64,000 nucleotides of DNA from Selaginella moellendorffii. Its lineage: Eukaryota; Streptophyta; Lycopodiopsida; Selaginellales; Selaginellaceae. Both the position numbers and the translations under genes were made by a program. Below the pieces are notes generated by a model. It was not told the DNA's origin, did not search any database, and saw nothing but the letters and a program-made list of their open reading frames with translations. Positions 53,271 to 64,000 of this stretch are shown piece after piece (position 1 is the stretch's first letter; each line of letters opens with the position of its first letter). The stretch covers positions 1,354,841 through 1,418,840 of the forward strand of contig NW_003314304.1 in assembly GCF_000143415.4 (NCBI RefSeq), in the 5' to 3' direction.

Positions 53271-55010
53271 GCATAGATGTTATTCATGAGGCTAGCATAT
53301 CCCAAATCTAGAATAAAACTTATAGAGGTTGTGAGCAAAATTCCTCCAAGTGGTTAAAAGTGTGGTTAAGTGGCTAAAATAGAATGGAAAATTTAATCGC
53401 TTACAATAGGTACATTCCCCAATGTCCCATAAGGACTAAAACAACATTGAGAGTGCACTCTCAGAGATACTAGCAAAACTACGAGTATGAATATCTTATG
53501 GGCTGTCTGCCTCTTAGATGACTCCACCATGTAACTTGAAGCCATTGCTATGCTCTGTGACATGCAAGACTACCATAAAGTGCTCCACCACCAACAGGCC
53601 TCCAGTGCCAAAATAACATTTGATTGCAATGTGACTCCAACTCGTAGATACAGGCAAGGTGTGAACGTCCTCTAACTTATAGTCAAAACATACTACCCTC
53701 TTTCCCACATGAGACAAGTGCACTAGCCCATCTTCAAAAGAATCTTAGCCCTACTATAAGGACTAGAGAAATGTTATGAACCTCCTCTAGATCTAGCATT
53801 GGAGAGGAAACGTGTGGATCCCCCATGCGTGCAACATTGAATCATCTTCAGCGGCCACTAGCCCTAAATGTGGTAGTAATCCCTACCACTAGATCCAAAA
53901 ATCCTCCCTTGCCGATCATCCTCAAAGTGAGACACTATATATAGTCTTCCAAAGAGAATCTAGAAAGCTGAGAACTTTTCCAAGTCCTAACTACTCCAAG
54001 TCACCCTTAAGGTGACATCCAACTCCACCAATCCTTAACCATTACTATATCCATTGTGTGTCAAGTTTTCTAAGACCATAGTGACCCACCACTACGCCAA
54101 GGAACCCTAGCCCTAGAATAGGGGAACCCTAACCCTAGCTACTATCTAGGAACCCTAACCTTAGCCAGTACCCAAGAACCCTAATTCTAGAGCACAGACT
54201 AAGGTCATCCAAATCTCCCAGATCCTAGATTAGATTAAAGTGCTATTGCTAGAAGTGCGTCTTGCCACTCCTTAGATACCAACCGTGAAGTCAAATCTAG
54301 TAAAAGAGTGAAAACTAAGCCATGGGAGTGAAAAGAGAATGAAACAAGCCTGTTCTTTGCCATAACTGCTCTAGCGAAGCTAGTGGAGGCAAATGCAAAG
54401 CATTTGATCCTACATTGCTTGATGCAACAATCAAAAGATAAAAACAAAAAACTAATGGTTAAGAATATGCCCTAGAAATTGTTGGAATGAATCTAAATGA
54501 TAAGTTAAGCAAGGAACCACTATGTAATGAATGCTAATAGATTGTGGGAAAGAAAATATGTGTAAGCTCCTAAATTTAGTCTTCCCAAAAAGTCACCCAA
54601 CCTAATGCTATTCAAATCGAAGGATACTTAACCCTAAGTATCACAAAACCCTAAATCAATTGGAAAAACAAGTGCACACTTATTCATGGGCCCTTTCCCT
54701 TTATATTTAAACCTCTATGAATGTCATTTATGCTTCATTGCAAGTTCATGCCCTCATGAACAAACATTGAAAATTGCAGCTTTCTCGAGAGCCTTACTCT
54801 TGGGACACTCTACCCCTCAGGTTGAGCCCAGCCAAAGTAAATTGGACTTTCTAAATGTTAATTTCAACATTCGGTGTAATTCTTCTCAACAGAGTCAAAC
54901 TTAAGACCTCTCTGATAAACAAACTAAACCTACCAAATGTCAATCTCAATATATAGTGTACTTCCCCTTAACAAAGTTAGACCTAAGACCTTTTTAATGC
55001 TTAACCCTAA
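53270..55010. repeat. Large direct repeat, copy 1
   Basis: The sequence around 53,310-54,470 recurs at 56,095-57,180, with roughly 90 percent identity judged by eye (GTACATTCCCCAATGTCCCA, CATGTAACTTGAAGCCATTG, CACCACCAACAGGCCTCCAG). Its 3' part carries a minus-strand TRIM LTR and internal region (54,559-55,000). Interspersed GGAACCCTAGCCCTAG motifs resemble telomere units but are irregular. Confidence 0.8.
54559..54720 (-). mobile_element. TRIM LTR fragment, minus strand
   Basis: Begins TGTAAGCTCC like the copy at 58,410 and has the same flank (AAAGAAAATATG), so both were copied with the large direct repeat. The LTR tail with TTGGTTGCTTACA is deleted. Internal sequence follows to about 55,000. 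Confidence 0.75.
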
Positions 55011-55029
55011 GGATCCCGAGGGGGTAATA

Positions 55030-55900
55030 GTGGGTTAGGTATGGCCAACCACCTTGAGGCATAGTCTAGCTCCCACTTGCATGCCTATCTTTATTTTGCG
55101 TCTGGATTAGGTTTAATCTTAAGTTCCATACCATATTAACTGGTGTACCTATATCCTCGCATTATGCTACCGCTATATTGAAATAACACCAAATTCCATC
55201 TGGCTCTATTTTGCGTGTTGGTCCTAGTATTAAGAAGTTAGATACTCTAAAATAGTTCTAAGTCACTTCATACTTCTATCCCTTTATTTAAGGAATCAAT
55301 CCATGCTTTATTTCCTTTACTCCTTACCTAGACTCTAGGATCTAGTTTGGCCAAGAAAGGTTAGTGTGACCCAGGAAGGTTACACCCACATGGTGAGTGA
55401 TGATATAACCACTGAGGATTTTAAGGCTAAAGTGAATATGGACAGATAAATAGGGTAGCTTGGTGAAGTGTTCAAGAGCTAATTTTAATTCCCTCAAAAG
55501 ATTGAATGATCAATGTTCCCAATCCAAATGTGGGTGGCACTACCTACTTGGATATTTGGCATGGCTCAATAGAACTTCGCTCTAGCCACATGGCTAGGGC
55601 ATCTAAGGGCAAAAAGTGGGGGGAGTATCCACAAGGCTCATGTTCTTATGTAGTGACCAAAGATATGGTCATGTGGCAAGGAAGTCTCAAATGTCAATAG
55701 AACTTAGTGTTAAGCCTTTGAGCTTTGACCTAATGGTGGTATTGACAAGTATAGCCGTGGATAGAAAGGGAGTTAGTAGGGATTGTATAAGGGATATTGG
55801 GGAAGGGTGTTCTTCATATCTCTGGACATCCTAAGAATGCTAAAGTGTAGTTTTGGAATGACCACTTATGGATGTATAGCACAGTCTTTAGGAAATAAGA
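55030..55900 (+). repeat. Dispersed ~1.5-kb repeat family, plus-strand copy
   Basis: Shares TTGGATATT, TGTGGGTGGCACTACCTACT, CATGGCTAGGGCA and GTTACACCCACATGGTGAGT with 62,290-62,780 and, inverted, with 38,820-40,330. No minisatellite in this copy. Confidence 0.7.
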
Positions 55901-56039
55901 CTATAGTATGGGTGGTCTTGGACTACCCACAAAGCAAAAGTGAATGGATATGGCCTTAGCATAATGGGTTGATATGTCAGTGGTACCTTTTGGTGTTTAT
56001 CATGGGATTAGACATATAAAGCACTTGGACCAAGTGCAA

Positions 56040-58900
56040 AAATTGAATGGCATAAATGCTATTTATAGGGCTAACATATCCTAAATCTAGAATAAGACTT
56101 ATAGAGGCTGTGAGCAAAACTCCTCCAAATAGTCAAAGGTGTGGTTAAGTGACTAAAGTAGAATGGAAAATTTAATCACTTACAATAAATACATTCCCCA
56201 ATGTCCCATAAGGACTAAAACAATAGTGAGAGTGCACTCTCAAAGATACTAACAAAACTACGTGTATGAATATCTTGTGCTACCTATGGGCTATATGCCT
56301 CCTAGATGACTCCATCATGTAACTTGAAGCCATTGCTATGCTCTATGATATGCAAGACTGCCACAGAGCGCTCCACCACCAACAGGCCTCCAGTGCCAAA
56401 ACAACATTTGATTGGAATGTGACTCCAACTCGTAGATACAAGCAAGGTGTGAATGTCCTCCAACTTATAATCAAAGCATGCTACCCTCCTTCCCACACGA
56501 GACAAGTGTGCTAGCCCATCTTCAAAAGAGTCTTAGCCCTACTATAAGGACTAGAGAAATGTTATGAACCTCCTCTAGACCTAGCATTGGAGAGGAAACG
56601 TGTGGATCCCCTATGCGTGCAACATTGAATCATCTCCAGCGGCCACTAGCCCTAAATGTGGTAGTAATCCCTACCACTAGATCTAAAAATCCTCCCTTGC
56701 CAATCATCCTCAAAGTGAGACACTATGTATAGTCTTTCAAAGAGAATCTAAAAAGTTGAGAACTTTTCTAAGTCCCAACTACTCCAAGTCACCCTTAAGG
56801 TGACATCCAGCTCCACCAATCCTTAACCATTACCATATCCATTGTGTGTCAAGCCTTGTGAGACCATGCGCCAAGGAACCCTAGCCCTAGAATAGGGGAA
56901 CCCTAACCCTAGTTGCTAGCAACTAGGAACCCTAACCTTAGCCAATACCCAAGAACCCTAATTCCAAAGCTCGATCCCAGATTAGATTAAAGTGTTGCTG
57001 CTAGGAGTGTGTGTTGCCACTCCCTAATACCAACTGTGAAGTCAAATCTAATGAGAGTGAAAACCAAGCCGTGGGAGTAAAAAGAGAACAAAACAAGCCT
57101 ATCCTTTGCCAAAACTGCTAGTGAACGACTAGTGATGTTGGCAACATCCCTCTTCCTTGCCTCAATCACTCCTAAAACTCAATCCCCCCTTAGAACCAAA
57201 AGCCCCAAATTTGCAAAACTTACAAACCCTAGTTATTGTTGCAATTAAAGTGAGTGAGATTTCCAAATATGTGGTAGATCTTGCTATGCCATTGTAGGAG
57301 GATGTGAAGCTCCACTCATGCAAGTCCTCTATCAAAGGAATTAAAGAAACTCCCAGCTGTTTTGGAGAAATTGAAATCCAAATGTATAAATGCTTTTTTC
57401 CAGAGAAGAGAGGAAGACAAGAAAGGAAGAGAGTCGTGTGTGATGTTGCTGTGACATGTGTGTTGCTGCTATTGTCCTCTGCACTCCCTCCCTCACTCCT
57501 CCTCACACTCTTTCTAATGCCTTTTTGCTCACTCTCAAAACTTAAAACTTTTAATCTATCTGTGTTTTAATACTTATATTCGAATCCCAACCTACTAGGG
57601 CATAGTGATGGTTTAGAATATGAAGACAATCATTTTTCGGTGATTATGAACTCTCAATGAGGACACTGACTTAGGCACATTGTTAAGTGGGGGATGCCTT
57701 AGAGTCATCATGCACAGTTGAAGTGTTTAGTGTGAAAACTCAACATATCTAACTAAAATATTTTGGTGCAAATGGCATTGAAAACATGGTGAATGAGATG
57801 AGAGCACCCAATCTCAATTGATATAGACCTTTGGCTGAATGTGGGGGATGCTCTTGGGGTTGTGGTCAACAACTTAAAGGTCTAATAAATTTAGTATATA
57901 TTAGTATACATGTTAATATGTCAACATGAAATCACTAGGTGATCCTATGACTAAATAAGGATAAACTCTTTATTAGGCTAAAGAATAAAGTGTTGATTTG
58001 AATTGTTGGTAATGGTGTAACTTGGCCAAAATAACTAAATGGGAAAGACAACTAAGTGAAATGAGCTCAAGGGTATTATAAGTCCAAGAAAAATAATCTC
58101 TAAGGACCTAAAGGAGGGTTGTAATATTAGGTCGGGGATAAAGCTCATAATAGAAAATATTAAAGACACTTACTCAGGGTGAACACCCTTTGGATTTGGC
58201 AAAAGCAAAGCATTTATTATAGAACTGAAAGGATACCTTAAAAATGGAGGTAATGATCCTATATTGCTTGGTGTAACAATCAAAGGATAAAATAAAAAAA
58301 CTAATGGTTGAGAATACACCCTAGAAATTGTTAGAATGAATCTAAATGATAAGTTAAGCAAAGAACCACCATGTAATGGATGCTAATAGATTGTGAGAAA
58401 GAAAATATGTGTAAGCTCCTAAATTTAATCTTCCCAGAAAGTCATCTAACCCAATATTATTCAAACCTAAGGATGCTTAACCCTAAATATCCCAAAACCC
58501 TAAATCAATTGGAAAAATAGGTGCACACTTATTCATGGTATTTAAACCCCTATAAATGTCATTTCCTTTGGTTACTTACAATCCATTATGTTTCATTGCA
58601 AATTCATGCCCTTACAAGTTTATGCCCTCATGAACAAAGTTAAAAGTTGTAGCTCTCCCGAGAGCCTTGCTCTCGGGACAGCCTATCCCTCAAGTTGAGC
58701 CCACCCAAAGCAAATTGGACTTACCAAATGTCAATCTTAACATGTGGTGTAATTCTTCTCAATAAAGTTGGACCTAAAACTTCTATGATAGGCAAATTAA
58801 ACCTACTAAATGTCAATCTTCACATATAGTGTATCTCCCCTCAGCAGAGTCAGACTTGAGACCTCTTTATTGTTTAACCCCAAGGATCCCAAAACCCTTA
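56040..58900. repeat. Large direct repeat, copy 2, with ~1.1-kb extra segment
   Basis: Offset from copy 1 is about 2.78 kb at the left end and about 3.84 kb at the right end, so about 1.06 kb between 57,150 and 58,250 is present only here. The extra segment has no recognised gene. The copy ends in a minus-strand TRIM piece. Confidence 0.75.
58410..58580 (-). mobile_element. TRIM LTR (5S-bearing family), minus strand, partly deleted
   Basis: On the plus strand it reads TGTAAGCTCC to GGTTACTTACA, 171 bp, the reverse of the solo LTR at 38,609. The 5S-like part is recognisable as AAAGTCATCTAACCCAATATT and ATGCTTAACCCTAAA. Internal sequence continues to about 58,860. Confidence 0.8.
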
Positions 58901-59339
58901 ACCAATTGAAAAAGGTGGTACATTGTTTTCATAGTTTATTTCTTTTTATATTTAAACCCCATAGATCATCTCTTAAGTTGTTCTCTTTGGTTGCTTACAA
59001 AATGCTCCAATTTAGCAAAGTTGAAAACTCCAAAAAATAAAGTGGCAAGATATCTAAATGATAGGGCCATTGACAGCCCTAGCACGAATTAGGGATAAGT
59101 GGAATTTAGTGTCTAGTGTGGCAAAAAATAAAAGAGAGAATGATAATGCCCTCAAGTAAAGAACTTCCTAAAATGAGGAAACACCTAGGAAATTGACTCA
59201 AAAAATCATTATTAAAGTTCCAAAGTATAATAGCTATATTGATAGAGGTTGAAACTCCTCTAGAATGAATAGTAAGATTGAGATAGAAAAGGTGTTTCTA
59301 ATAGGTTTATTAAGAACTAAATGAACAAAGAGAAAAGAC

Positions 59340-61850
59340 CACTATATATGATATAATATGAGACACAAATCCTTAAGCCCCAAAGTGGAGCAAAAAGGGT
59401 GCCATATGCTAGTGGTCGAAACAGAAGTCCACCCAAGAATACAAAATGTGACACAAGAATTGCAAGATGGGGCATTTGTAGCACTTTTCCTACTTGCCAC
59501 CCCAGGGAACCTCAATGCAACAAAGTCCAAACTGGAGATTTCAACATGGCAGCAGGAGCGGCCATCAACTGGAACAAGTCAGTAGGAGTGAACTGGGGAA
59601 AGCCAGGCATCGAGGCCTGGGGGTAGGAGACAGGCTTCTAGTGGCTTTGCCCAAGCGAAGACACCCAGTACCTTGGCATCTAGGATGGGGTCCAATATAG
59701 TGCAGCCACACAAGATGATACGCTACTTAGGAGGATCTAGATTAGAAATGGGCCCCAAGGAAACTTGGGCTCCTAGCACGGATCATAGTAGTCAAGAGCG
59801 TGACCTCCCTAGCATCTAATACCACCTCTCGATCTAGCCAGTGCTGAAGACCACACTACAAAAGGTGAGACAGATGGTGCGAACCTATGTATGGCATGGA
59901 ACATGGCTATAGGGTAGACCATGGCCTAGGTGGCTTGGTAGTCTACAGCACGGCCGTCTATCCTAGGGGGGCTGGGGATCATCAACCCTAGTGACATGGT
60001 GAAGGTGTTGAGATACAAGAATTTTCTCATGGGCCTGCAATTGTGGAGACAACCGTGGCGACTCATGTTCCGGCAGAGCCTCCTAGCAATGCCCCAAACA
60101 CAATGCAGCCAAACCTTGGGAGGAGGACCTACGGTGGCTCTTTGTAGAAGGACCAACTTAGGTAGTGAAAAGGGGCAACCTCATCCAAAGCATGCATAGA
60201 CTATGGAGAGCCTTTCCACTGGAGCAAACACTGCCAAGTAGGGCTGAGGAGTGGCTCAACCAGCCCCTATTTTTCAATGCACTGTTCCAAGTGGGAGGTG
60301 TGATATTGGGATGAGAGACACACCACACAATCTGGAGGAAAATGCATGCAAATGGCTTCCAAACCATGAAACAACTAGCGGGAATGATCGATAGGGATTG
60401 GTGGTAAACAGCAAGGAGGACACAAGTTTTTGGACTGTGGAAGCGGCACAACATCCTACTGGATGTTATGCAACTCTTTCGAGTTGTGACACAAAAGCAG
60501 GGACGAAGTGGCCAAGAAGATGCCTTAAGGCAGGAGACTTTGTGGCAATCCAACAGCAAACAGAGTGGGCGGAGCAGAATGCAGTGCGCTATCTATTGGG
60601 GACGTGGACTCGAGCATTCACTGCACCTACACCAGCATGGGAAGAAGGGGACGTCAAGGTGTGGTTCATTGCCTCACTAGAGCACAACATAAGATGGCCC
60701 TTTTGTGTCACAAGAGGAGATGCACTTCTCCCGATGGGTGAGAAGCAAGTGATGGTGGAGTCGGAGGGCCTGCTGGAGGGCAACGGATCACTAATATGGT
60801 GGTGATAGCAACTACTAGAATATCTGGATTGGGACCCTACTACATGGCAGCGAGGGGCAGGAAGATTTTTCTCCTATGAGGCCAAGGAAGCACGTAATGG
60901 ACTATTGACATCTCGAGAGGAGGCAAGAGAGGAGATTCCAAAGTTGTGGTAGAAGTGGATAGCACAAGGGGTTGACGCATAACACGATTCACTTCTAGAA
61001 GCTGCTCGTGCAATAGAAAGTGAAAGTCACCTCATGGTTGGTAGCTAACAATGGGCTTCTAGTTGGACAGTGTTTTCAGGATGACGCAAGTCGCAGGTGT
61101 AGGGATTGTGGCGAAATCGAGACAGTTATGCATGCATTGTGGGAGTGTGATACTGCAAAGGAGGTGTGGCACTAGATCATCAAGGTAGAGAAGGAGTTGG
61201 GAGTTACACAAGACTTTGAGGCCTGAAATGGGGATGCGCTCCACTGATTCAAGGGAGCAAGGGGTCTTGCCCAGGGCTTAGCTCTGCAACACATCAGGTG
61301 CTGAGGACAACACGGCTGGGGGATTCAGGTCTATTGAGATGTGATTGGGGCAAAGATAGGAGTCCCGGTGTGAGAGGCTCTTGGCCATGCTCGATGGGCA
61401 GTATGGCGTGTGATGGGAGTCCAGGCCCTATGGGAAGCACGTAATCAGGCTCACTTTGACGGGACACAAGTCAGGGTATCATAGGTAATGGTAGAGTGGT
61501 GGAGACATACATTAGCAACAATATGACTTCACCATACTATCCTCCAAGATAGGGGGAAGCTAGAGAGGCTAGAAAAATGGCAAAAAGTATGGCTGGTATG
61601 TTTCAGTGAAGGCAACCACAAAGAAGTTCATTGGAGATGGTGCCCCCTAGAGTCGATCTTGCGGTCAGCATGAAGAGGGGACTTGGATCTGGACGTGATA
61701 CGATGGAGGTGACTGCAGCCGCTTCTACTTCAGGTTTAGGGTCATTTTGGATAAGGGAGCTTTCCACTAGGTAGCGTGAGCTTCAAGCAGCATGCCCAAT
61801 TTTTGTATTAGTCCCTATAGGACATTGGGGAATGTACATACATGTTTCAT
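59340..61850 (+). pseudogene. LINE (non-LTR retrotransposon) relic
   Basis: Decayed plus-strand ORF2. DTQYLGI near 59,661 is the conserved post-catalytic RT segment, followed by QYSAATQDDTLLRR. GGLGIINPSDMVKVLRYKNF at 59,970-60,030 is the typical thumb region. CRDCGEIETVMHALWECD at 61,096-61,150 is the Cys-His zinc-binding region found after plant LINE RT domains. ALWEARNQAHFDG near 61,420 is the end. Many stops and frame shifts break it. The YxDD catalytic box was not found, so the 5' half is gone. Confidence 0.82.
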
Positions 61851-62039
61851 TGAAGCAGAAGCCCAACAAGCGTAACATGTTTGGACTAAAGGCTCTGATT
61901 TAGAAAGTCTAGAGTGAGAGTAGAACTTAGAATGAAGTGCTCAAGGGATAAGCATGAAGCAATCAGTAAATGGGTCTCTAAAAAGGGACACAAGAAGGAT
62001 GGACACATTGTGAGTGTCATGACACATGAAATGTCATGA

Positions 62040-62790
62040 ATGAGTTCAAGATGGACCCAAAATGGAGTCCAAGATGGACCTGAGATGGAGTCTGAGATGG
62101 ACGCGAGATGGAGTCTAAGGTCGAGTTCAAGATGGACCTGAGATGGAGTCCAAGGTTGAGAAAGAGACTGAGATCGAAACTGAGACCAAGACCGAGACCG
62201 AGTCTAAGGGTGAAAGCCCAAAGTGATCATCTCCCAAACCCTAGAGGGTTTGGTGAGCTCTAAAAGTATAGTAGGCGAGAGACTTTAGTGGAGCCAGTTT
62301 GGCCAGGAAAAGCTAATGTGACCAAGGAAAGTTATACCCACGTTTTGACTAATGATAGAGTCTAAGGCTAGAGTGAATACGGACAGACAAGCGGGGTATT
62401 TTAGTGAAGTGTTCAAGAGCCGGCTCTAACTCCCCTGGGAGATTGAATAGTCGATACTCCCAATCCAAGTGTGGGTGGCACTACTTACTTGGATACCTAT
62501 TAAAACCTCACTTTAGCCATATGGCTAGGGCACCCAAATGCAGAAGGTGGGGAGAGTACCCCATGAGGCTTGCATAAAGCTATGGTGTTTCGAAATGTCA
62601 TCCCAAAGTCCCAAATTATGGAAAAGAAGACAAACAATCCTCTAGCGTAGTGAGCAAAGATACAGTCATATAATAAATAAGTCCTAAAGGACAATGGGAC
62701 TTAGTGGTCAGGCCTTTGGGCCTTGACCCAGTGGCAGTGTTGGCAAGCACAGCTGTGGATGAAGAGGGACTTCGTAGGGACGGTGTAAGC
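62040..62790 (+). repeat. Dispersed repeat family, plus-strand copy with minisatellite
   Basis: Begins with the hexamer tract (GATGGA, GAGTCT, GAGACC) at 62,040-62,210, then the blocks shared with 55,340-55,850. Ends exactly where the TRIM array starts. Confidence 0.75.
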
Positions 62791-64000
62791 AACCAAAGAG
62801 AATGATAGGTCCAGTTCTTGTTGGGTTTGAATAGTACTGAGTTGGGTAACCTCCCAGGAAGTCTAAATTCAGGAGTTTACATTTGGTATTAGAAGGGTTT
62901 CGGGAAGTCCAAATTCAGGAGCTTATATTTGGTATCAGAGGGGTCTCGGGTCTGACTCTGTTGGCTGGCTAGAGAATCACACCACATGTTGATTGACATC
63001 TGGCAGGTTTAGTGTGCTCTGGCTGGGCTCAATCCGAGGGGTAGGGTGTCAAGAGAGCAGGGCTCTCGGGAGAGATGCGGTTCTCAACTTCCATTCATGA
63101 GGGCGTGAACTTGTAAGGAAGCATAGTGAATTGTAAACAACCAAAGAGAATAATTTGAGAAACGATCCATAGGGTTTAAATATAAAGGGAAAGGGCCCAT
63201 GAATAAGAGTGCACCCTCTTTTCCAATTGGTTAAGGGTTTTGGGATATTTAGGGTTAAGCATCCTTGGGTTTGAATACACCTCCCAAGAAGTCCAAATTC
63301 AAGAGTTTACATTTGGTATTAGAGAGGTTTTGGGAAGTCCAAGTTCAGGAGCTTACATTTAGTATCAGAGGGGTCTCGAGTTTGACTCTATTGGTTGGCT
63401 AGGGAATCACACCACATGTTGATTGACATCTGGCAGGTCCAGTGTGCTCCGGCTGGGCTTGATCCAAGGGGTAGGGTGTCAAAAGAGCAGGGCTCTCAGG
63501 AGAGCTGTAGCTCTCAGCTTCCATTCATGAGGGCGTGAACTTGTAGGAAAGCATAGTAGATTGTAAACAACCAAACAAAACAATTTGAGAAACGATCCAT
63601 GGGGTTTAAATATAAAGGGAAAGGGCCCATGAATAAGATTGCACCCCCTTTTCCAATTGGTTAAGGGTCTTGGCATATTTGGGGTTAAGCGTCTTTGGGT
63701 TTGAATAGTACTGGGTTGGGTGACCTCCCAGGATGTTCAAATTCAGGAGTTTACATTTGGTATTAAAGGGATTTCGGGAAGTCTAAATTCAGGAGCTTAC
63801 ATTTAGTATTAGAGGGGTCTCAAGTTTAACTCTATTGGTTGGCTAGAGAATCACACCACATGTTGATTGACATCTGGCAGATTTAGTGTGCTTCAGCTGG
63901 GCTCGATCTGAGGGGTAGGGTGTCAAGAGAGCAGGGCTCTCGAGAGAGTTGCGGGTCTCAGCTTCCATTTATGAGGGTGTGAACTTGCAAAGAAGCATAG
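62784..64000 (+). mobile_element. Tandem LTR-internal array of the 5S-bearing TRIM, runs off window
   Basis: Three LTRs in direct order: 62,784-62,881 (internally deleted), 63,132-63,311 (part of the 5S-like block missing) and 63,562-63,755 (most complete). Each starts TGTAAGC or TGTAAAC and ends TTTACA. About 250 bp of internal sequence separates them, giving periods of about 431 and 444 bp. After each LTR comes a 46-bp near-duplicate of the LTR end, then TTTGGTATCAGAGG (first unit) or a variant, matching the tRNA-iMet primer site. No protein is encoded. The third LTR keeps GTTAAGCGT, TAGTACT and TGGGTGACCTCC from 5S rRNA. Confidence 0.88.

Noticed and set aside
54100-54190. Interstitial telomere repeat (AACCCTA-like)
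   Set aside because: Units are irregular (GGAACCCTAGCCCTAG, GGGGAACCC), embedded in a dispersed repeat, and appear again at 56.9 kb as part of the same direct repeat.
63132-63801. Genuine 5S rRNA gene array
   Set aside because: Only part of the 3' half of 5S is recognisable, with many changes, inside LTRs bounded by TG...CA-type ends. The 5' half of 5S is missing.

Overview
The window is nuclear DNA of a land plant. Organelle-targeted PPR and mTERF proteins, a thylakoid D1-processing protease, RPB6 split by introns of about 50-75 bp, two-domain GNA-type lectins, a chromodomain Ty3/gypsy element and 5S-rRNA-bearing LTRs all fit. The very short introns suggest a lycophyte such as Selaginella. 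That identification is inferred from gene structure, not from a search.

Layout. (1) 1-9.6 kb is gene-dense: a 5'-truncated PPR gene (+), a 12-exon CtpA protease gene (-), an 11-exon UVR/HEAT/TPR plastid-type gene (-) that shares a 61-bp divergent spacer with an intronless mTERF gene (+), and a small 3-exon gene for a secreted cysteine-rich protein. (2) 9.6-14.2 kb is AT-rich decayed DNA with a 100-N gap and an (AT)n microsatellite. (3) 14,231-35,056 is a direct tandem segmental duplication. Unit A (about 8.9 kb) and unit B (about 8.6 kb plus a 3,334-bp retrotransposon) each carry a lectin, a long RNA-type fold-back, two different genes that fuse a PD-(D/E)XK nuclease-like domain to a degenerate kinase domain, an antisense mTERF scrap and a DDHD-phospholipase scrap. 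Since the duplication, unit B has lost its lectin to frameshifts, lost 8 residues next to the nuclease motif of one fusion protein, had a 390-bp block flipped, and received a short-LTR chromovirus derivative lacking RT inside the fold-back arm. Unit A preserves the empty target site. (4) 35.8-36.5 kb is an intact six-exon RPB6 gene followed by an SPX-domain scrap. (5) 37-64 kb is transposon graveyard: a perfect solo LTR with 5-bp target duplication and a 5S rRNA-like segment (Cassandra-type TRIM), a tandem LTR-internal array of the same family at the right edge, Ulp1-protease and LINE relics, an eroded multi-exon ORF, large direct repeats, and a striking 0.9-kb GC-rich palindromic minisatellite island.

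How the parts relate. The left-hand genes are ordinary housekeeping genes: organelle RNA metabolism, photosystem II maturation and, to the right, the shared RNA polymerase subunit. The duplicated block is the accessory part: secreted mannose-binding-type lectin plus nuclease/pseudokinase fusions, which suggests defence or conflict biology, although nothing in the sequence proves function. The two most unusual items are the nuclease-pseudokinase gene pair and the 5S-containing TRIM family with its tandem array.
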